From NCBI GenBank assembly GCA_963774455.1, contig CAVZFD010000005.1, positions 1,054,001 to 1,118,000 on the forward strand: 64,000 nucleotides of DNA. Direction: 5' to 3'. Shown here piece after piece: positions 9,230 to 18,432 of the stretch. Under the pieces are notes generated by a model, which was given only the letters and a program-made list of their open reading frames with translations, did not search any database and was not told where the DNA came from. Source of the DNA: DATFVA01 sp963774455 (GTDB taxonomy: Bacteria; Bacteroidota; Ignavibacteria; Ignavibacteriales; Ignavibacteriaceae). A program made the translations under genes and the position numbers. Each line of letters starts with the position of its first letter. The first letter of the stretch is position 1.

Positions 9230-9712
9230 TTAAGCAAGTCCGCTGTTATTATTCTTTAATCTCAGCTTATTGAAAAATTGTGTCATTAACCCGCGGCTCT
9301 CTTCAGTATATACACCGGATATAATTTCAATCCTGTGATTATAAAGCCCTTCCTCCGCAAGGTTATAGAGGGATCCGCATGCCCCGAATTTAGGATCAAA
9401 TGCTGAGAAATAGAGACGTTTAATCCTTGATGAAAGCATAGCCCCCGTACACATGATGCAAGGTTCGAGCGTAACGTATATATCGCACCCGGTTAATCGC
9501 CAATTATCAATATGGGATGAAGCAGCAGTTAAAGCTATCATTTCAGCGTGAGCCGTTGCATCCCTGAGTTTTTCAACCTGATTATAACCCCTGCCTATTA
9601 TCCTGTTGTCTTTTACAACAACCGCTCCCACAGGCACCTCATTTTCCTCCAGGGCTTTTTCCGCTTCCTGCAGGGCTGCAAACATAAATCTGTATACATC
9701 TTCTGAGAACAT
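9230..9712 (-). CDS. tadA: tRNA-specific adenosine deaminase TadA
   Basis: TadA deaminates A34 of tRNA-Arg(ACG) to inosine. The zinc/catalytic motifs are 'HAEMIAL' and 'LEPCIMCTGAM', the H-A-E and P-C-x-x-C pair of the cytidine/deoxycytidylate deaminase fold. I prefer the ATG at 9712 over an in-frame TTG nine bases upstream, giving 160 residues. The substrate tRNA is encoded in this same window (20403-20476). It probably shares a transcript with adk downstream. Confidence 0.93.
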   Translation of the reverse strand: MFSEDVYRFMFAALQEAEKALEENEVPVGAVVVKDNRIIGRGYNQVEKLRDATAHAEMIALTAASSHIDNWRLTGCDIYVTLEPCIMCTGAMLSSRIKRLYFSAFDPKFGACGSLYNLAEEGLYNHRIEIISGVYTEESRGLMTQFFNKLRLKNNNSGLA

Positions 9713-9762
9713 ATTAATCAAAAATAATAATAATTTTCAGAGTATGACTAATCCCGGGAAAG

Positions 9763-9969
9763 CTATTTCTTTGTCGTATCAGGTTTAATTGTAACCTGGG
9801 TAGTGTCAGGCAGTTGGTTTCCGACTTTAACAGAATCCTGGAGCTTTTCTCCGGTCTGCTCCGGTGCTGTGTTAGTTAAAATCAATAAAAAGATGATTAA
9901 GGGAATAATTATTATCAAGGCTACAACGAGCATCGGATTTGTCCTTTTTCCCGGTTTGCTGGTCTGCAT
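9763..9969 (-). CDS. small single-span membrane protein, function unknown
   Basis: This 68-residue ORF has a basic N-terminus, one strong hydrophobic segment (about residues 13-32, 'MLVVALIIIIPLIIFLLILT'), and a polar, threonine/aspartate-rich tail. That order implies N-in topology with a short periplasmic tail. A GGAG sits five bases upstream of the ATG at 9969, which supports real translation. I recognise no family. An overlapping plus-strand ORF in the same place has no such support. It lies between tadA and the DUF4142 gene on the same strand. Confidence 0.55.
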   Translation of the reverse strand: MQTSKPGKRTNPMLVVALIIIIPLIIFLLILTNTAPEQTGEKLQDSVKVGNQLPDTTQVTIKPDTTKK

Positions 9970-10266
9970 AAATACTCCGTCTGATTCTTTAAAATATTTT
10001 ACAAAATAAATATTAGGCGAAACTTATGAAGTTATATAATGCACATCCGGGATAAGTTCACCGATCCAAAACAGGATGGCTGTCAATGAAATAAATAGTT
10101 CCGGCATGTTCACCTGTCTGAGGCAGATGAACCCGCTTCGGAGAAATTCTGCAACGAATAAACAGTTCTCAAAATCCAATAATACTCAGACCCCGCACTG
10201 CGCCCCTGTACAAAACGATACACGCAATGCAGGGTTTAAGCGTTTTTATGCCCGATCTATCTTTTG
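9970..10266. other. intergenic stretch with no supported gene
   Basis: About 300 bp between the small membrane protein and the DUF4142 gene. The plus-strand ORF here overlaps the end of the DUF4142 gene and has low-complexity, non-protein-like composition. I see no RNA gene, terminator or repeat. Confidence 0.5.
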
Positions 10267-10800
10267 CTATTTGCTGAGATTTATTTCATCCTTTGTTCTT
10301 TTTGCCATTTCCAGGTGATGTTTCAGAATAGGTAAAGCTTTGCTTGCCCAATCTCGTATCTCCTGGTTATCGGCTTTCTGAGATGCATCCTCAAATGCAG
10401 CTATATCTTCTTTATGATCTTCAACCATTTTATCCATATAGTGTTTATCGAATTCAGTTCCGCTGTACTGGCTTAATTCATTATAGAGATCCTGGTTCTT
10501 AGATAGCAAAGAATCGGGAAGAGGTATATTGTTTTTCTGTGCAATATTTTTCAATTCATCATTTGCTTTTGAATGATCATTTATCATACTTTTCCCAAAT
10601 TCTTTAACCTTTTCAGAAGATGCTTTCTCCTGGGCAAGCTTTCCCAACATTACTTCCATCATCCCCCCGCTATAGGCTTTTTGAGGAAAATTTATATCCA
10701 TTTTTTTATTTGATTTCTGCATATCCTGCGCCTGAGTGCTAAAAGAAACAAACAGAACGGAAATAATAGTAATAATCGTGACCCTGAGTAATAGCTTCAT
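10267..10800 (-). CDS. DUF4142 domain secreted protein
   Basis: The 177-residue protein has a signal peptide (about residues 1-24, ending 'FSTQA') followed by a helical, ferritin-like DUF4142 domain. Typical features are 'EVMLGKLAQEKASSEKVKEFGKSM', repeated charged helices, and 'FDKHYMDKMVEDHKEDI' near the C-terminus. DUF4142 proteins are periplasmic and often stress-induced, but their activity is unknown. AAAGGA eight bases upstream supports the start at 10800. It is probably monocistronic. Confidence 0.82.
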   Translation of the reverse strand: MKLLLRVTIITIISVLFVSFSTQAQDMQKSNKKMDINFPQKAYSGGMMEVMLGKLAQEKASSEKVKEFGKSMINDHSKANDELKNIAQKNNIPLPDSLLSKNQDLYNELSQYSGTEFDKHYMDKMVEDHKEDIAAFEDASQKADNQEIRDWASKALPILKHHLEMAKRTKDEINLSK

Positions 10801-10935
10801 ATCAATGTCCTTTCATAAATTATTTGACGATGTCAAAAATAAGGACAGCATATTGGTTTGGTTGTTCGATCTGACACAATAATGTCAACGTGAGAATCTA
10901 ATCACCTTCCCCCGGGGAGTTTCGAAATGAGAACT

Positions 10936-12138
10936 TTAATTGTTGAAATTCTTCGGGAATGTTCTCAGGTTCATACCAAAATTTAATTGTTCCTCCATCC
11001 TGCATGACCAGACAAGCTCGCCATTCCAGACTGTGATATCGGGACAGCCATCGCACATATTCTGCCTTCCGTCTTTCAGGAAATCAACAGGCTGAATAAT
11101 CATAATAGACTGGTAATAAAGTTTTCTGAAAAGATTAAGCGGGTTTCTAAGATACTTTGAAGCTGTTTTCCTCAGTCCTTTATCGAAGGGACTGAGCAGC
11201 AGCATGGATCTTCCTTTTGCTGAATCCTTCGGAGCCGCGTAAGCAAGGTACCGGTTATAAATCATATGGTTAAAGGTTTGAATGATCTCAATTCCTTTGC
11301 TTCCCATATACCCGTAAGTTTTATTTTTTCTTCCCATCCGTCCAGTCAGGAGCCATTTAAATGAATCGGGCTTTTCGGATCCGTTCAGATAGGCGCATGG
11401 CTCAAAATCCGGATATTCAGTCCTTATAAGCTCAACTATTTCCTGGGTCTGGATATCGGTTCTTTCAGTACTCTCTTCATTATAAACCAGATTATTCATA
11501 TCTATCTTCTTCGACCCGAGATAAAAATCGACTTTATTATTGTTGACCGCGCGGTAAAGAATAAACACCATGACCTGAACAATATCAATATGTTTTTCGG
11601 CCCATTTTACCATTTCGGGGACAAACTGCATCGTATCTTCATACACTGTGGAATTGAAAGAACAGGAAATGTTTCCGGCTTTAGCAAGCATCTCAGCATA
11701 ATGCAGTCTTAACTCATTAAGTTCAAGTTCGTTTTTATTTTTCCATCCCGGACGTCCCTGTTTGCTGTCTATGTGGAATGTAAACCCGAATACGCCAGCT
11801 TCTTTAAGCTTGAGCAGAAGCTCTTCAGTCAGCGCAAGTCCGTTTGTATTTAAGATTGGTTTAAGGTTTCTTTTCTTAACTTCCTTTACAATTTCAACCA
11901 CATCTGGATGCGTAAGCGGATCACCGCCGGCGATCGAAATCCCATCACTCTTCCTTAATGAAGTGAACACGTCCAGGTCATTACGTATCTGTTCAAGAGA
12001 CTTATGATTATTTTCATTCTTTCTGTAACAGCCGTCGCAGGACAGGTTGCATTTTGCAGTGGGTTCAAGCCAGGAAATAGAATTATCAGTAAGCGTCCAG
12101 GGCAGACGATAATAATTAAGGTGATTCAGCTTGAGCAT
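10936..12138 (-). CDS. radical SAM protein with extra C-terminal cysteines
   Basis: This 400-residue enzyme has the radical SAM cluster motif C-x3-C-x2-C in 'CNLSCDGCYRK' near residue 30. It is followed by 'ISIAGGDPLTHPDV' and 'KPILNTNGLAL', which bind SAM and form the barrel. The C-terminus carries 'NMCDGCPDITVWNGELVWSC', three cysteines that could hold an auxiliary cluster, as in SPASM-like proteins. The substrate is unknown. It stands alone between a secreted orphan and the DUF4142 gene, with no precursor peptide or partner enzyme recognised nearby. Family assignment is firm; function is open. Confidence 0.82.
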   Translation of the reverse strand: MLKLNHLNYYRLPWTLTDNSISWLEPTAKCNLSCDGCYRKNENNHKSLEQIRNDLDVFTSLRKSDGISIAGGDPLTHPDVVEIVKEVKKRNLKPILNTNGLALTEELLLKLKEAGVFGFTFHIDSKQGRPGWKNKNELELNELRLHYAEMLAKAGNISCSFNSTVYEDTMQFVPEMVKWAEKHIDIVQVMVFILYRAVNNNKVDFYLGSKKIDMNNLVYNEESTERTDIQTQEIVELIRTEYPDFEPCAYLNGSEKPDSFKWLLTGRMGRKNKTYGYMGSKGIEIIQTFNHMIYNRYLAYAAPKDSAKGRSMLLLSPFDKGLRKTASKYLRNPLNLFRKLYYQSIMIIQPVDFLKDGRQNMCDGCPDITVWNGELVWSCRMEEQLNFGMNLRTFPKNFNN

Positions 12139-12210
12139 ATGCTCCCCTCCAAAATAGATTAAAAAACGTGGCTAAATTTACTCTAACATAATAATTAATT
12201 CAACAACCGT

Positions 12211-12714
12211 CTATTCTGACTGTTCAGTTTTAAGAAATGAAATTTTTAAACTGCTCATTTCGTTATCAGACCATGAAGAAACCTTAATGGCAGCCTTAAG
12301 ATGTTTTCCGGGAAAATCATAATAAAACCAATCCGCATTCCAGTCATCGGGTTTATATAAATCCGGATCTCCGTATTCCACTGTTAACTTATGAACTGTC
12401 TCTGAAAATAAAGCTCCTAAAGGTCTTCCGTTGTTATTTATTACAAGGTCGGTTTCCTGTAGTCCTTTCTCATTAAAGAAGTACACCCACAAGTGCATAG
12501 CCTGCTCAAAATAAATGCCGCCCTGGTAGCCAATTGCATCATCCCTTTCATAACCGGGAATCATATTAAAATTATTCTTCATATACTCCTTCACCTCTTC
12601 GCGGGAACTACCCCAGCTGAGATCTCCAAAACCATAGAGCTGTTTTTCCTGCGGATTTATCACGCACACTGCTGCGGCGAAAAGGAACCAAACTATTATT
12701 AAAGTTTTTTTCAT
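12211..12714 (-). CDS. secreted protein of unknown function
   Basis: A 167-residue protein with a signal peptide (residues 1 to about 21, 'IIVWFLFAAAVCVI') and a mature domain rich in aromatic residues. 'FGDLSWGSSREEVKEYM' resembles the opening of small periplasmic domains in which 'W-G-x-s-x-x-e-V' begins a repeat of beta-alpha units. I cannot assign a family. It is divergent from the response regulator at 12850, and the 135-bp gap may hold promoters for both. Confidence 0.6.
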   Translation of the reverse strand: MKKTLIIVWFLFAAAVCVINPQEKQLYGFGDLSWGSSREEVKEYMKNNFNMIPGYERDDAIGYQGGIYFEQAMHLWVYFFNEKGLQETDLVINNNGRPLGALFSETVHKLTVEYGDPDLYKPDDWNADWFYYDFPGKHLKAAIKVSSWSDNEMSSLKISFLKTEQSE

Positions 12715-12849
12715 AAAAGTGCTTTAAATATACAGATCCTCTTCAATATCATAAATACATTGCCTGATGAAAGTTGAAGAATTATGAGATTACGCACAAC
12801 ATTAATGGTAGTAAATCGATTATCTTACAAAAATTAATATTATATCATT

Positions 12850-13218
12850 ATGAAAATACTTGTTGTTGAAGACGAAGGTCTGGTTGCTCTTTATATTAAG
12901 AAAATCCTCATCGAGCATGGCTTTAAAGAAATACTCGTTGCACGCAACGGAGAAGAAGCCGTTCTTAAAGCAGAGCAGTTGAGGCCCGATATTATGCTAA
13001 TGGATATTCGACTTGGTAAAGGAATTAATGGAATAGACGCTGTTAAACTTATAAATTCATCCAGGAGGATTCCTGTGATATACATTACAGCATCAACTGA
13101 TGAACAAACACACCGCGAAGCACTGGGTACAGATCCGGTTGCCATCCTGTCTAAACCCATTGAACCGGAAGAACTTAATGAAATGATTGATAATTATTTC
13201 GAAGACTTGAAAAACTAA
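12850..13218 (+). CDS. single-domain response regulator (CheY-like)
   Basis: The 122-residue protein is only a receiver domain. The acidic pair is E7-D8, the phospho-acceptor D52 ('MLMDIRLG'), the switch threonine T80 ('IYITAST') and the conserved lysine K102 ('LSKP'). There is no output domain, so it must act through a partner or as a phosphate sink. It shares 'TASTDEQT' with the receiver at 30943, which points to a common origin. No histidine kinase is encoded nearby. Confidence 0.9.
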   Translation: MKILVVEDEGLVALYIKKILIEHGFKEILVARNGEEAVLKAEQLRPDIMLMDIRLGKGINGIDAVKLINSSRRIPVIYITASTDEQTHREALGTDPVAILSKPIEPEELNEMIDNYFEDLKN

Positions 13219-13409
13219 CATTTCTTAACTCCCTCAAAAAAAATATACAGTTTAACTGCCCTGGCTTTTGAATTTAATGAAAGAAGATTTTAATTTAAGA
13301 CAGACCTATAAAATCATCTTCATTTTCTGATTACTGGAAGGAGGCTTCACCCGAAAAAGCGTTTTGCTGTCCCACATAAATAAATAATTCTACATTTGCG
13401 GAGGTAATT

Positions 13410-16400
13410 ATGAGATCTTGGCTACATTCTGGCTTCTACTTTTTACTGGCAACTCTTGTTTTATTTCTGAATGCCGAATCATTCAGCCAGCAGAAAAGTA
13501 CAGCTGGCACCAAAACAATCAAAGAGGGGGATAAGACTTCGGTTCAGACCATTCCCGAATTAAACACATTTGAAAATAATTATAAACCACATCAGCAGCA
13601 GAAAAGTCCTGATGCGAGCGGATACCATTACGTCCTTGGAGGAAGTGAACTCTGGTCAGCAGTAGATGGAGCTGCTATAGCAAACTTCACTGAGCTGAAT
13701 TCTGACGGAACAATTCCTGTTGTCGGCTGGGGTTTGAATAATATGAGGGTATCCCGGTATACCGAAGTTAATAATACACCTCAATGGGAATATCAAACAG
13801 CACCGAACGATCCCTCAGTAGACGTAGCAGACAATGTTACTGTTGTAACGAGAGGTGTGGAAATTGATATCCTGGATAATGCTACAGGCAATATATTGTA
13901 CCAATACGTAATGCCGGATACTTTGTATGCAAGCAACGCTGCTATTTCCCGTGATGGAACCCAGGCTATTTTTCTGGCACAAGCAACGGGGAACGGAAAT
14001 ACTTCAGTTGCTTATTCTGTTGACCTTTCAGGAACCCCAGTAGTGAACTGGACGATGGAAGTGCCTGCTTCTGAAATAGGCAACTGGACGGGAGCGAATA
14101 TTTCTGCGGACGGATCCACAGTTGTAGTGAACGGCCGCTATCATCTTTACGTACTCAACAGTTCTGACGGTTCGCTGATATGGGATCATTTTGTAAGCAA
14201 TACCGAATCTCCTGCAGCTTTAAGCGGAGATGGATCTATTGTTGCGACCGCAGATAACAGCGGATTTGTACAGACCTGGATTTATAATTCAGGAAACAGT
14301 GAATATAATCTGCTCTGGCAGTATAGAGTTCCTGCCGGTATTTATACAAACTGGGCATCTTCGGTCGCTGTTTCTGCAGACGGAAGTACAATCGTGGCAG
14401 GTACTCTGATGTTTATTTCTTCATCGTCGTACGATGGAACCGTTATTGCGTTCGATACTTATGGTGACGGATCGCCAAAATGGGTATACAGCGGACTGGG
14501 GGATATGGTAGACGATGTTTCTCTTTCTGACGATGGGAAAGTTGCCGCAGCTGCTTCCTGGGGTGATTATTACAGTACGAACAGGACAAGCCTGATTGTA
14601 TTCGATGTTGCGACCGGTGATCCTACATACAGTGTTATTACAACTGGATCTTTTTTCTCTGTTGATCTTTCACCGGACGGCAGCAGGGTAATGGCCGGCG
14701 GTAAAGCTGTGCACGCAAGGGAATTTGGAAGCGGCGGCCGGGTATCCTACTCTGAAGTAAACCTGGGAGGCGGAGCAATCAGCGGAACTATCGATCTGAC
14801 AGATACGAATGACGACAGCGGTGTTACGGTAACCGCTCTGGGATCAGTCAGAAGTGATGTTACAGATGCATCAGGAAATTACACAATTGAAAATGTTCCT
14901 GCGGGCACTTATACAGTAAGGGCCGAAAAACCAGGATATAATTTTGGTGAGACGGCAGGTGTTAATGTTACCGAAGGAAATACAACTTCAGGTATCAACT
15001 TCTCGCTGGATCCTTCAGGCATATCGTCTCCTGTACTGAGTGCAACAACGGGTGAGATAGGAGTAATTAACCTTAGCTGGTCACTCGCTGCTTTATATCC
15101 TAATCACGTTAGGGAGATTGAGAAAGCAAAAGCTGTCGGTGATGAATATAATGCCGTAAATAAAACGGATAACCTGTCAGCAGTGGGCAGCAATAGTAAC
15201 ACAGGATATGAGCCAGGAATGCAAATGCTGCTTGTTGATAGTGTATATATATACAGGAGCCCGGTTTCAGGAGGACCCTATAATAAAATTGCAAGTATAG
15301 ATGCAGCTCAGCTGGGCTACACCGATACCGATGTATATCCTCTAAAGGATTATTATTACGTTGCCAGCGTGGTAACTGCTGCAGGGCAGAGCGGTTATTC
15401 AAACGAGGCATTAGGACAGGTCAATGATTCATTATTTACATTCAGTATTGTAACTCCTCAGGGAAGCGATCCTGTTATAGATGGAGTATTATCTGCAGGT
15501 GAATGGGATGACGCTATTAAGGTGGATGTATCTGATGTTCTTGGTTATTCCGGCAGTCCGGCAATCCCCCAGGGTTCAGTATTCATGTATTTCAAATTTG
15601 ATGATCAGAATGATATGCTATACGTAGCAGGAGAAGATTTCCTTAACCCTACGCTGGATGACAATGAGGGATTCGGATTATATTTTGATGATAATCATAA
15701 TAAAACCTTTGAACCAAACGGTGCTCTTCCAATTTATCAGGAAGGTAATTTCTGGGCATACTGGCATCCTTCGGGGGCTGATTTGAGGTTCAGGGAAATA
15801 TTTACAAACGGCGGTGTCGGAAATGTGATCACATTGACTGATGGACAGGCAGCTTTCAGTGACGGTGCCGGACATCTGCAGGGAGAGGTTTCAATCCCGA
15901 TGGGATTTATGGAAGGATACCAGCTGCAGGTTTACGGTCCTGATAAAATCGTCGGCCTTGGAGGTTTCCTGATTCAAAGAGATGCCGGAACGGCAGTCTT
16001 CCATGGATGGTGGCCGCAGACGATGAATTCAGTATTCGAACCGCATTATTTCGGTGATGTTAACATCAATGTTTCACTCAATGCCCCTCCACAGATACCC
16101 GGGAATATAGCAGTAACAAGACAGGGTCAGAATTTAGTTTTAACATGGGACGATCCTCAGCTCGGCTTGAATAATGATCCTTTACCTGTTCCACCGCAGA
16201 TCAGAATAATGAAAAACGGACAATTCTTCGCGAACATCGGACCAGGTGTTGAAAGCATAGTGGATACTAGTGTCGGCTGCATGCAGTGGTACGAGTATAC
16301 ACTCCAGGCATCCATTATTATAGGAGGTGATACTCTTGCAGGACCTGTAAGTCCACCTGCGGGTGCTTTTGCCTGTCAGGATCCGACTCTCACAGAGTTG

Positions 16401-17441
16401 AAGTATGATGATGGTTCATGGGAGGCTTTTTACGTAGTCGACTTTACATTCGACAATAATAAGTTCGCCGTTAGGTTCACACCTACTTACTATCCTGTAA
16501 GGGTGATGAGAATGCGAACAATAGGAAACGGCAGTGATGCATTCGACTTTACCATAAACCAGGATAGTTCAGGATTTCCGGGAAGACCAGTAGCCGGACC
16601 ATTCCATGTTGCCGGTACAGGCACAGGAAACGTAAAAACATTTACAGTGACAGTTCCCGGCAGTAAACCCCCGGAAATTGCATCAGGTGACTTCTGGGTA
16701 GTTATAAATTATTTACCTGAAAGTCCTGGTGCTCCAGGTATAGGTGTCGATTCCAATCCTCCCAATGCTGGAAGAGGCAAATATTATCTGGGCAGCACAG
16801 GGTGGCAGGATTTCGGTTCCGGCAACCTCATGATTTCGGCATTCATTGCAGATACGGTTACTGTAGTACCTGTAGAACTGACATCCTTCAATGCCGAAGC
16901 AGAAGGAAGTAGTGTAAAGCTTAACTGGGTTGCAGCTACGCAGCTGAACAACCAGGGATTCGAAATTCAGAGAAAAGCCGAAGGTTTGGAATTCCAGACA
17001 GTAGGTTTTGTAAAAGGAGATGGGACAACATCTGAACAGAAATCCTTCTCTTTTGTTGATAAAAATCTTAAAGACGGAAGCTACATCTACAGACTGAAGC
17101 AAGTGGATTTTAACGGAGCTTATGCTTATTCATCCACATTAAGTGTGTCAGTCGTATTACCAACCATATACAGTCTTTCGCAGAATTATCCGAATCCTTT
17201 CAATCCGACGACATTGATTAAGTTTTCGCTTCCCGAGGCTCAGCATGTTACGCTTGAGATTTATAATTCACTCGGTGAAAAAATTCGAACACTCGTTAAT
17301 GATGCCCGCGACGCTGGGAATCATACCGTTCAGTGGGACGGATTGAACAGTTCAGGCCGTTCTGCAGCAAGCGGAATGTATCTGTATAAAATAACAGCAG
17401 GCAAATTTACTTCTGTTAAGAAAATGCTTCTGATCAGATAA
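13410..17441 (+). CDS. large secreted multidomain protein with T9SS sorting domain
   Basis: This 1343-residue protein is exported by Sec (signal peptide 1 to about 28) and then through the type IX system. In order I see: a PQQ/WD40-like propeller region with 'SADGSTIVAG' repeats (about 60-450); a CarboxypepD-regulatory-like domain ('SGNYTIENVPAGTYTVRAE', about 460-540); an Fn3-like segment (about 545-670); a CBM9-like domain opening 'DPVIDGVLSAGEWDDA' (about 680-890); further beta domains; 'VPVELTSFNAEAEG'; and the C-terminal sorting domain with 'NYPNPFNPTTLIKFSLPE' and FlgD-like 'NHTVQWDGLNSSGR'. A strong ribosome site (GGAGG, six bases upstream) fits high expression. A hairpin terminator follows. 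Its ligand is unknown; CBM9-like domains suggest glycans. Confidence 0.88.
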   Translation: MRSWLHSGFYFLLATLVLFLNAESFSQQKSTAGTKTIKEGDKTSVQTIPELNTFENNYKPHQQQKSPDASGYHYVLGGSELWSAVDGAAIANFTELNSDGTIPVVGWGLNNMRVSRYTEVNNTPQWEYQTAPNDPSVDVADNVTVVTRGVEIDILDNATGNILYQYVMPDTLYASNAAISRDGTQAIFLAQATGNGNTSVAYSVDLSGTPVVNWTMEVPASEIGNWTGANISADGSTVVVNGRYHLYVLNSSDGSLIWDHFVSNTESPAALSGDGSIVATADNSGFVQTWIYNSGNSEYNLLWQYRVPAGIYTNWASSVAVSADGSTIVAGTLMFISSSSYDGTVIAFDTYGDGSPKWVYSGLGDMVDDVSLSDDGKVAAAASWGDYYSTNRTSLIVFDVATGDPTYSVITTGSFFSVDLSPDGSRVMAGGKAVHAREFGSGGRVSYSEVNLGGGAISGTIDLTDTNDDSGVTVTALGSVRSDVTDASGNYTIENVPAGTYTVRAEKPGYNFGETAGVNVTEGNTTSGINFSLDPSGISSPVLSATTGEIGVINLSWSLAALYPNHVREIEKAKAVGDEYNAVNKTDNLSAVGSNSNTGYEPGMQMLLVDSVYIYRSPVSGGPYNKIASIDAAQLGYTDTDVYPLKDYYYVASVVTAAGQSGYSNEALGQVNDSLFTFSIVTPQGSDPVIDGVLSAGEWDDAIKVDVSDVLGYSGSPAIPQGSVFMYFKFDDQNDMLYVAGEDFLNPTLDDNEGFGLYFDDNHNKTFEPNGALPIYQEGNFWAYWHPSGADLRFREIFTNGGVGNVITLTDGQAAFSDGAGHLQGEVSIPMGFMEGYQLQVYGPDKIVGLGGFLIQRDAGTAVFHGWWPQTMNSVFEPHYFGDVNINVSLNAPPQIPGNIAVTRQGQNLVLTWDDPQLGLNNDPLPVPPQIRIMKNGQFFANIGPGVESIVDTSVGCMQWYEYTLQASIIIGGDTLAGPVSPPAGAFACQDPTLTELKYDDGSWEAFYVVDFTFDNNKFAVRFTPTYYPVRVMRMRTIGNGSDAFDFTINQDSSGFPGRPVAGPFHVAGTGTGNVKTFTVTVPGSKPPEIASGDFWVVINYLPESPGAPGIGVDSNPPNAGRGKYYLGSTGWQDFGSGNLMISAFIADTVTVVPVELTSFNAEAEGSSVKLNWVAATQLNNQGFEIQRKAEGLEFQTVGFVKGDGTTSEQKSFSFVDKNLKDGSYIYRLKQVDFNGAYAYSSTLSVSVVLPTIYSLSQNYPNPFNPTTLIKFSLPEAQHVTLEIYNSLGEKIRTLVNDARDAGNHTVQWDGLNSSGRSAASGMYLYKITAGKFTSVKKMLLIR

Positions 17442-17464
17442 TTCTGAAAAGAAGGTGAAGTAAC

Positions 17465-17494
17465 AAACGGCGCATTAAGATGCGCCGTTTTTTT
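17465..17494 (+). terminator. rho-independent terminator of the T9SS gene
   Basis: A perfect 11-bp stem (17465-17475 with 17480-17490), four-base loop TAAG, and a run of T from 17488. It lies 24 bases after the stop codon of the large secreted protein. Confidence 0.93.
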
Positions 17495-17617
17495 ATAGGG
17501 CGGTTAACTTCACAAAATCCCCGTTGAAATAATAATGTCATCTAAAGCACACCTATTTTATAATAGAACTTTAAATTGCCGACTGTAAAGTAATAATAAT
17601 TGTAAAGCATCATTTAA

Positions 17618-18301
17618 ATGCCTGAACCCAAAATTATTCTTAAATATGTTCATATTTTCTCCGATCTTGATGAAAGTATCCTGGCAAGGATCCAGGAACT
17701 CGGGATAACCCGCAGCTATAAAAAAGACATGCTTATAATGGATGAGAATAATGATAATGCCTCAGGATTGTTCATTATCACAAAGGGTTCAGTCAAAGTA
17801 ACCAGGAATGATCCCGAAGGGCGGGAGATTATTTTAACCATCCTTGGAGAATACGAATACTTCGGAGAAATGTCACTTCTGGATGGTGAAAACCCTTCCG
17901 CCAATGTAGCAGCTATGGAAGACACGGAATTATTTTACCTTGGCAGAGAACAGTTTATGCAATTGATTGAATATAACCCAAAAATAACGTACGCAATCCT
18001 TGAAGGTCTTATTAAAAGGCTGAGAGCAGCTGACGACAAAATAAAATCCCTTTCCCTCTTAAAAGCCGAAGGGAAGATAGTCTCGGCCATCATCCAGCTT
18101 GCTGAGTTATCCGGTGTAATGAAACAGGGTCTGGTTGAAGTAGACCTTCCGTTTCAGCATGATATTGCTAATATTGCCGGCACGTCAAGGGAAACCGTCT
18201 CCAGGGTACTGCATTCATTAGAAAAAAAAGGATTGATCCAGCTTGATGGTTCCAAAATAAGAATACCCGATTATAATACTTTCAAAAAATCATTCAGCTG
18301 A
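17618..18301 (+). CDS. Crp/Fnr-family transcriptional regulator (copy 1)
   Basis: A 227-residue regulator with an N-terminal cyclic-nucleotide-binding fold ('GSVKVTRNDPEGREI', 'YFGEMSLLDGENPSANV') and a C-terminal winged helix ('QHDIANIAGTSRETVSRVL'). The recognition helix motif 'TSRETVSRVLHSLEKKGLI' is classical. The protein has no cysteine, so it cannot hold an Fnr-type iron-sulfur cluster; the effector is unknown. It is strongly similar to the protein at 31514 over its full length, including an almost identical DNA-binding helix, so the two probably bind similar sites. No clear ribosome site precedes the ATG. Confidence 0.92.
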   Translation: MPEPKIILKYVHIFSDLDESILARIQELGITRSYKKDMLIMDENNDNASGLFIITKGSVKVTRNDPEGREIILTILGEYEYFGEMSLLDGENPSANVAAMEDTELFYLGREQFMQLIEYNPKITYAILEGLIKRLRAADDKIKSLSLLKAEGKIVSAIIQLAELSGVMKQGLVEVDLPFQHDIANIAGTSRETVSRVLHSLEKKGLIQLDGSKIRIPDYNTFKKSFS

Positions 18302-18432
18302 TCCGATCATTTTTGTTCAGAAAATCAAAACAAATATTATTAATCTTTAGTCCCGGGCTCAATGCAACCGATGTTGAATGAAACTGTTTTGATGATGATG
18401 AACATCTTTTTTATTAAAACAGAAAGATATTC

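Noticed and set aside
10076..10318. Plus-strand ORF of 80 codons
   Set aside because: It overlaps the end of the DUF4142 gene, has no ribosome site and shows no protein-like pattern.
13377..13400. TTTG...TACATTTG promoter-like pair before the large T9SS gene
   Set aside because: Spacing is longer than usual and the start of transcription would fall within the ribosome site, leaving no room for a leader.
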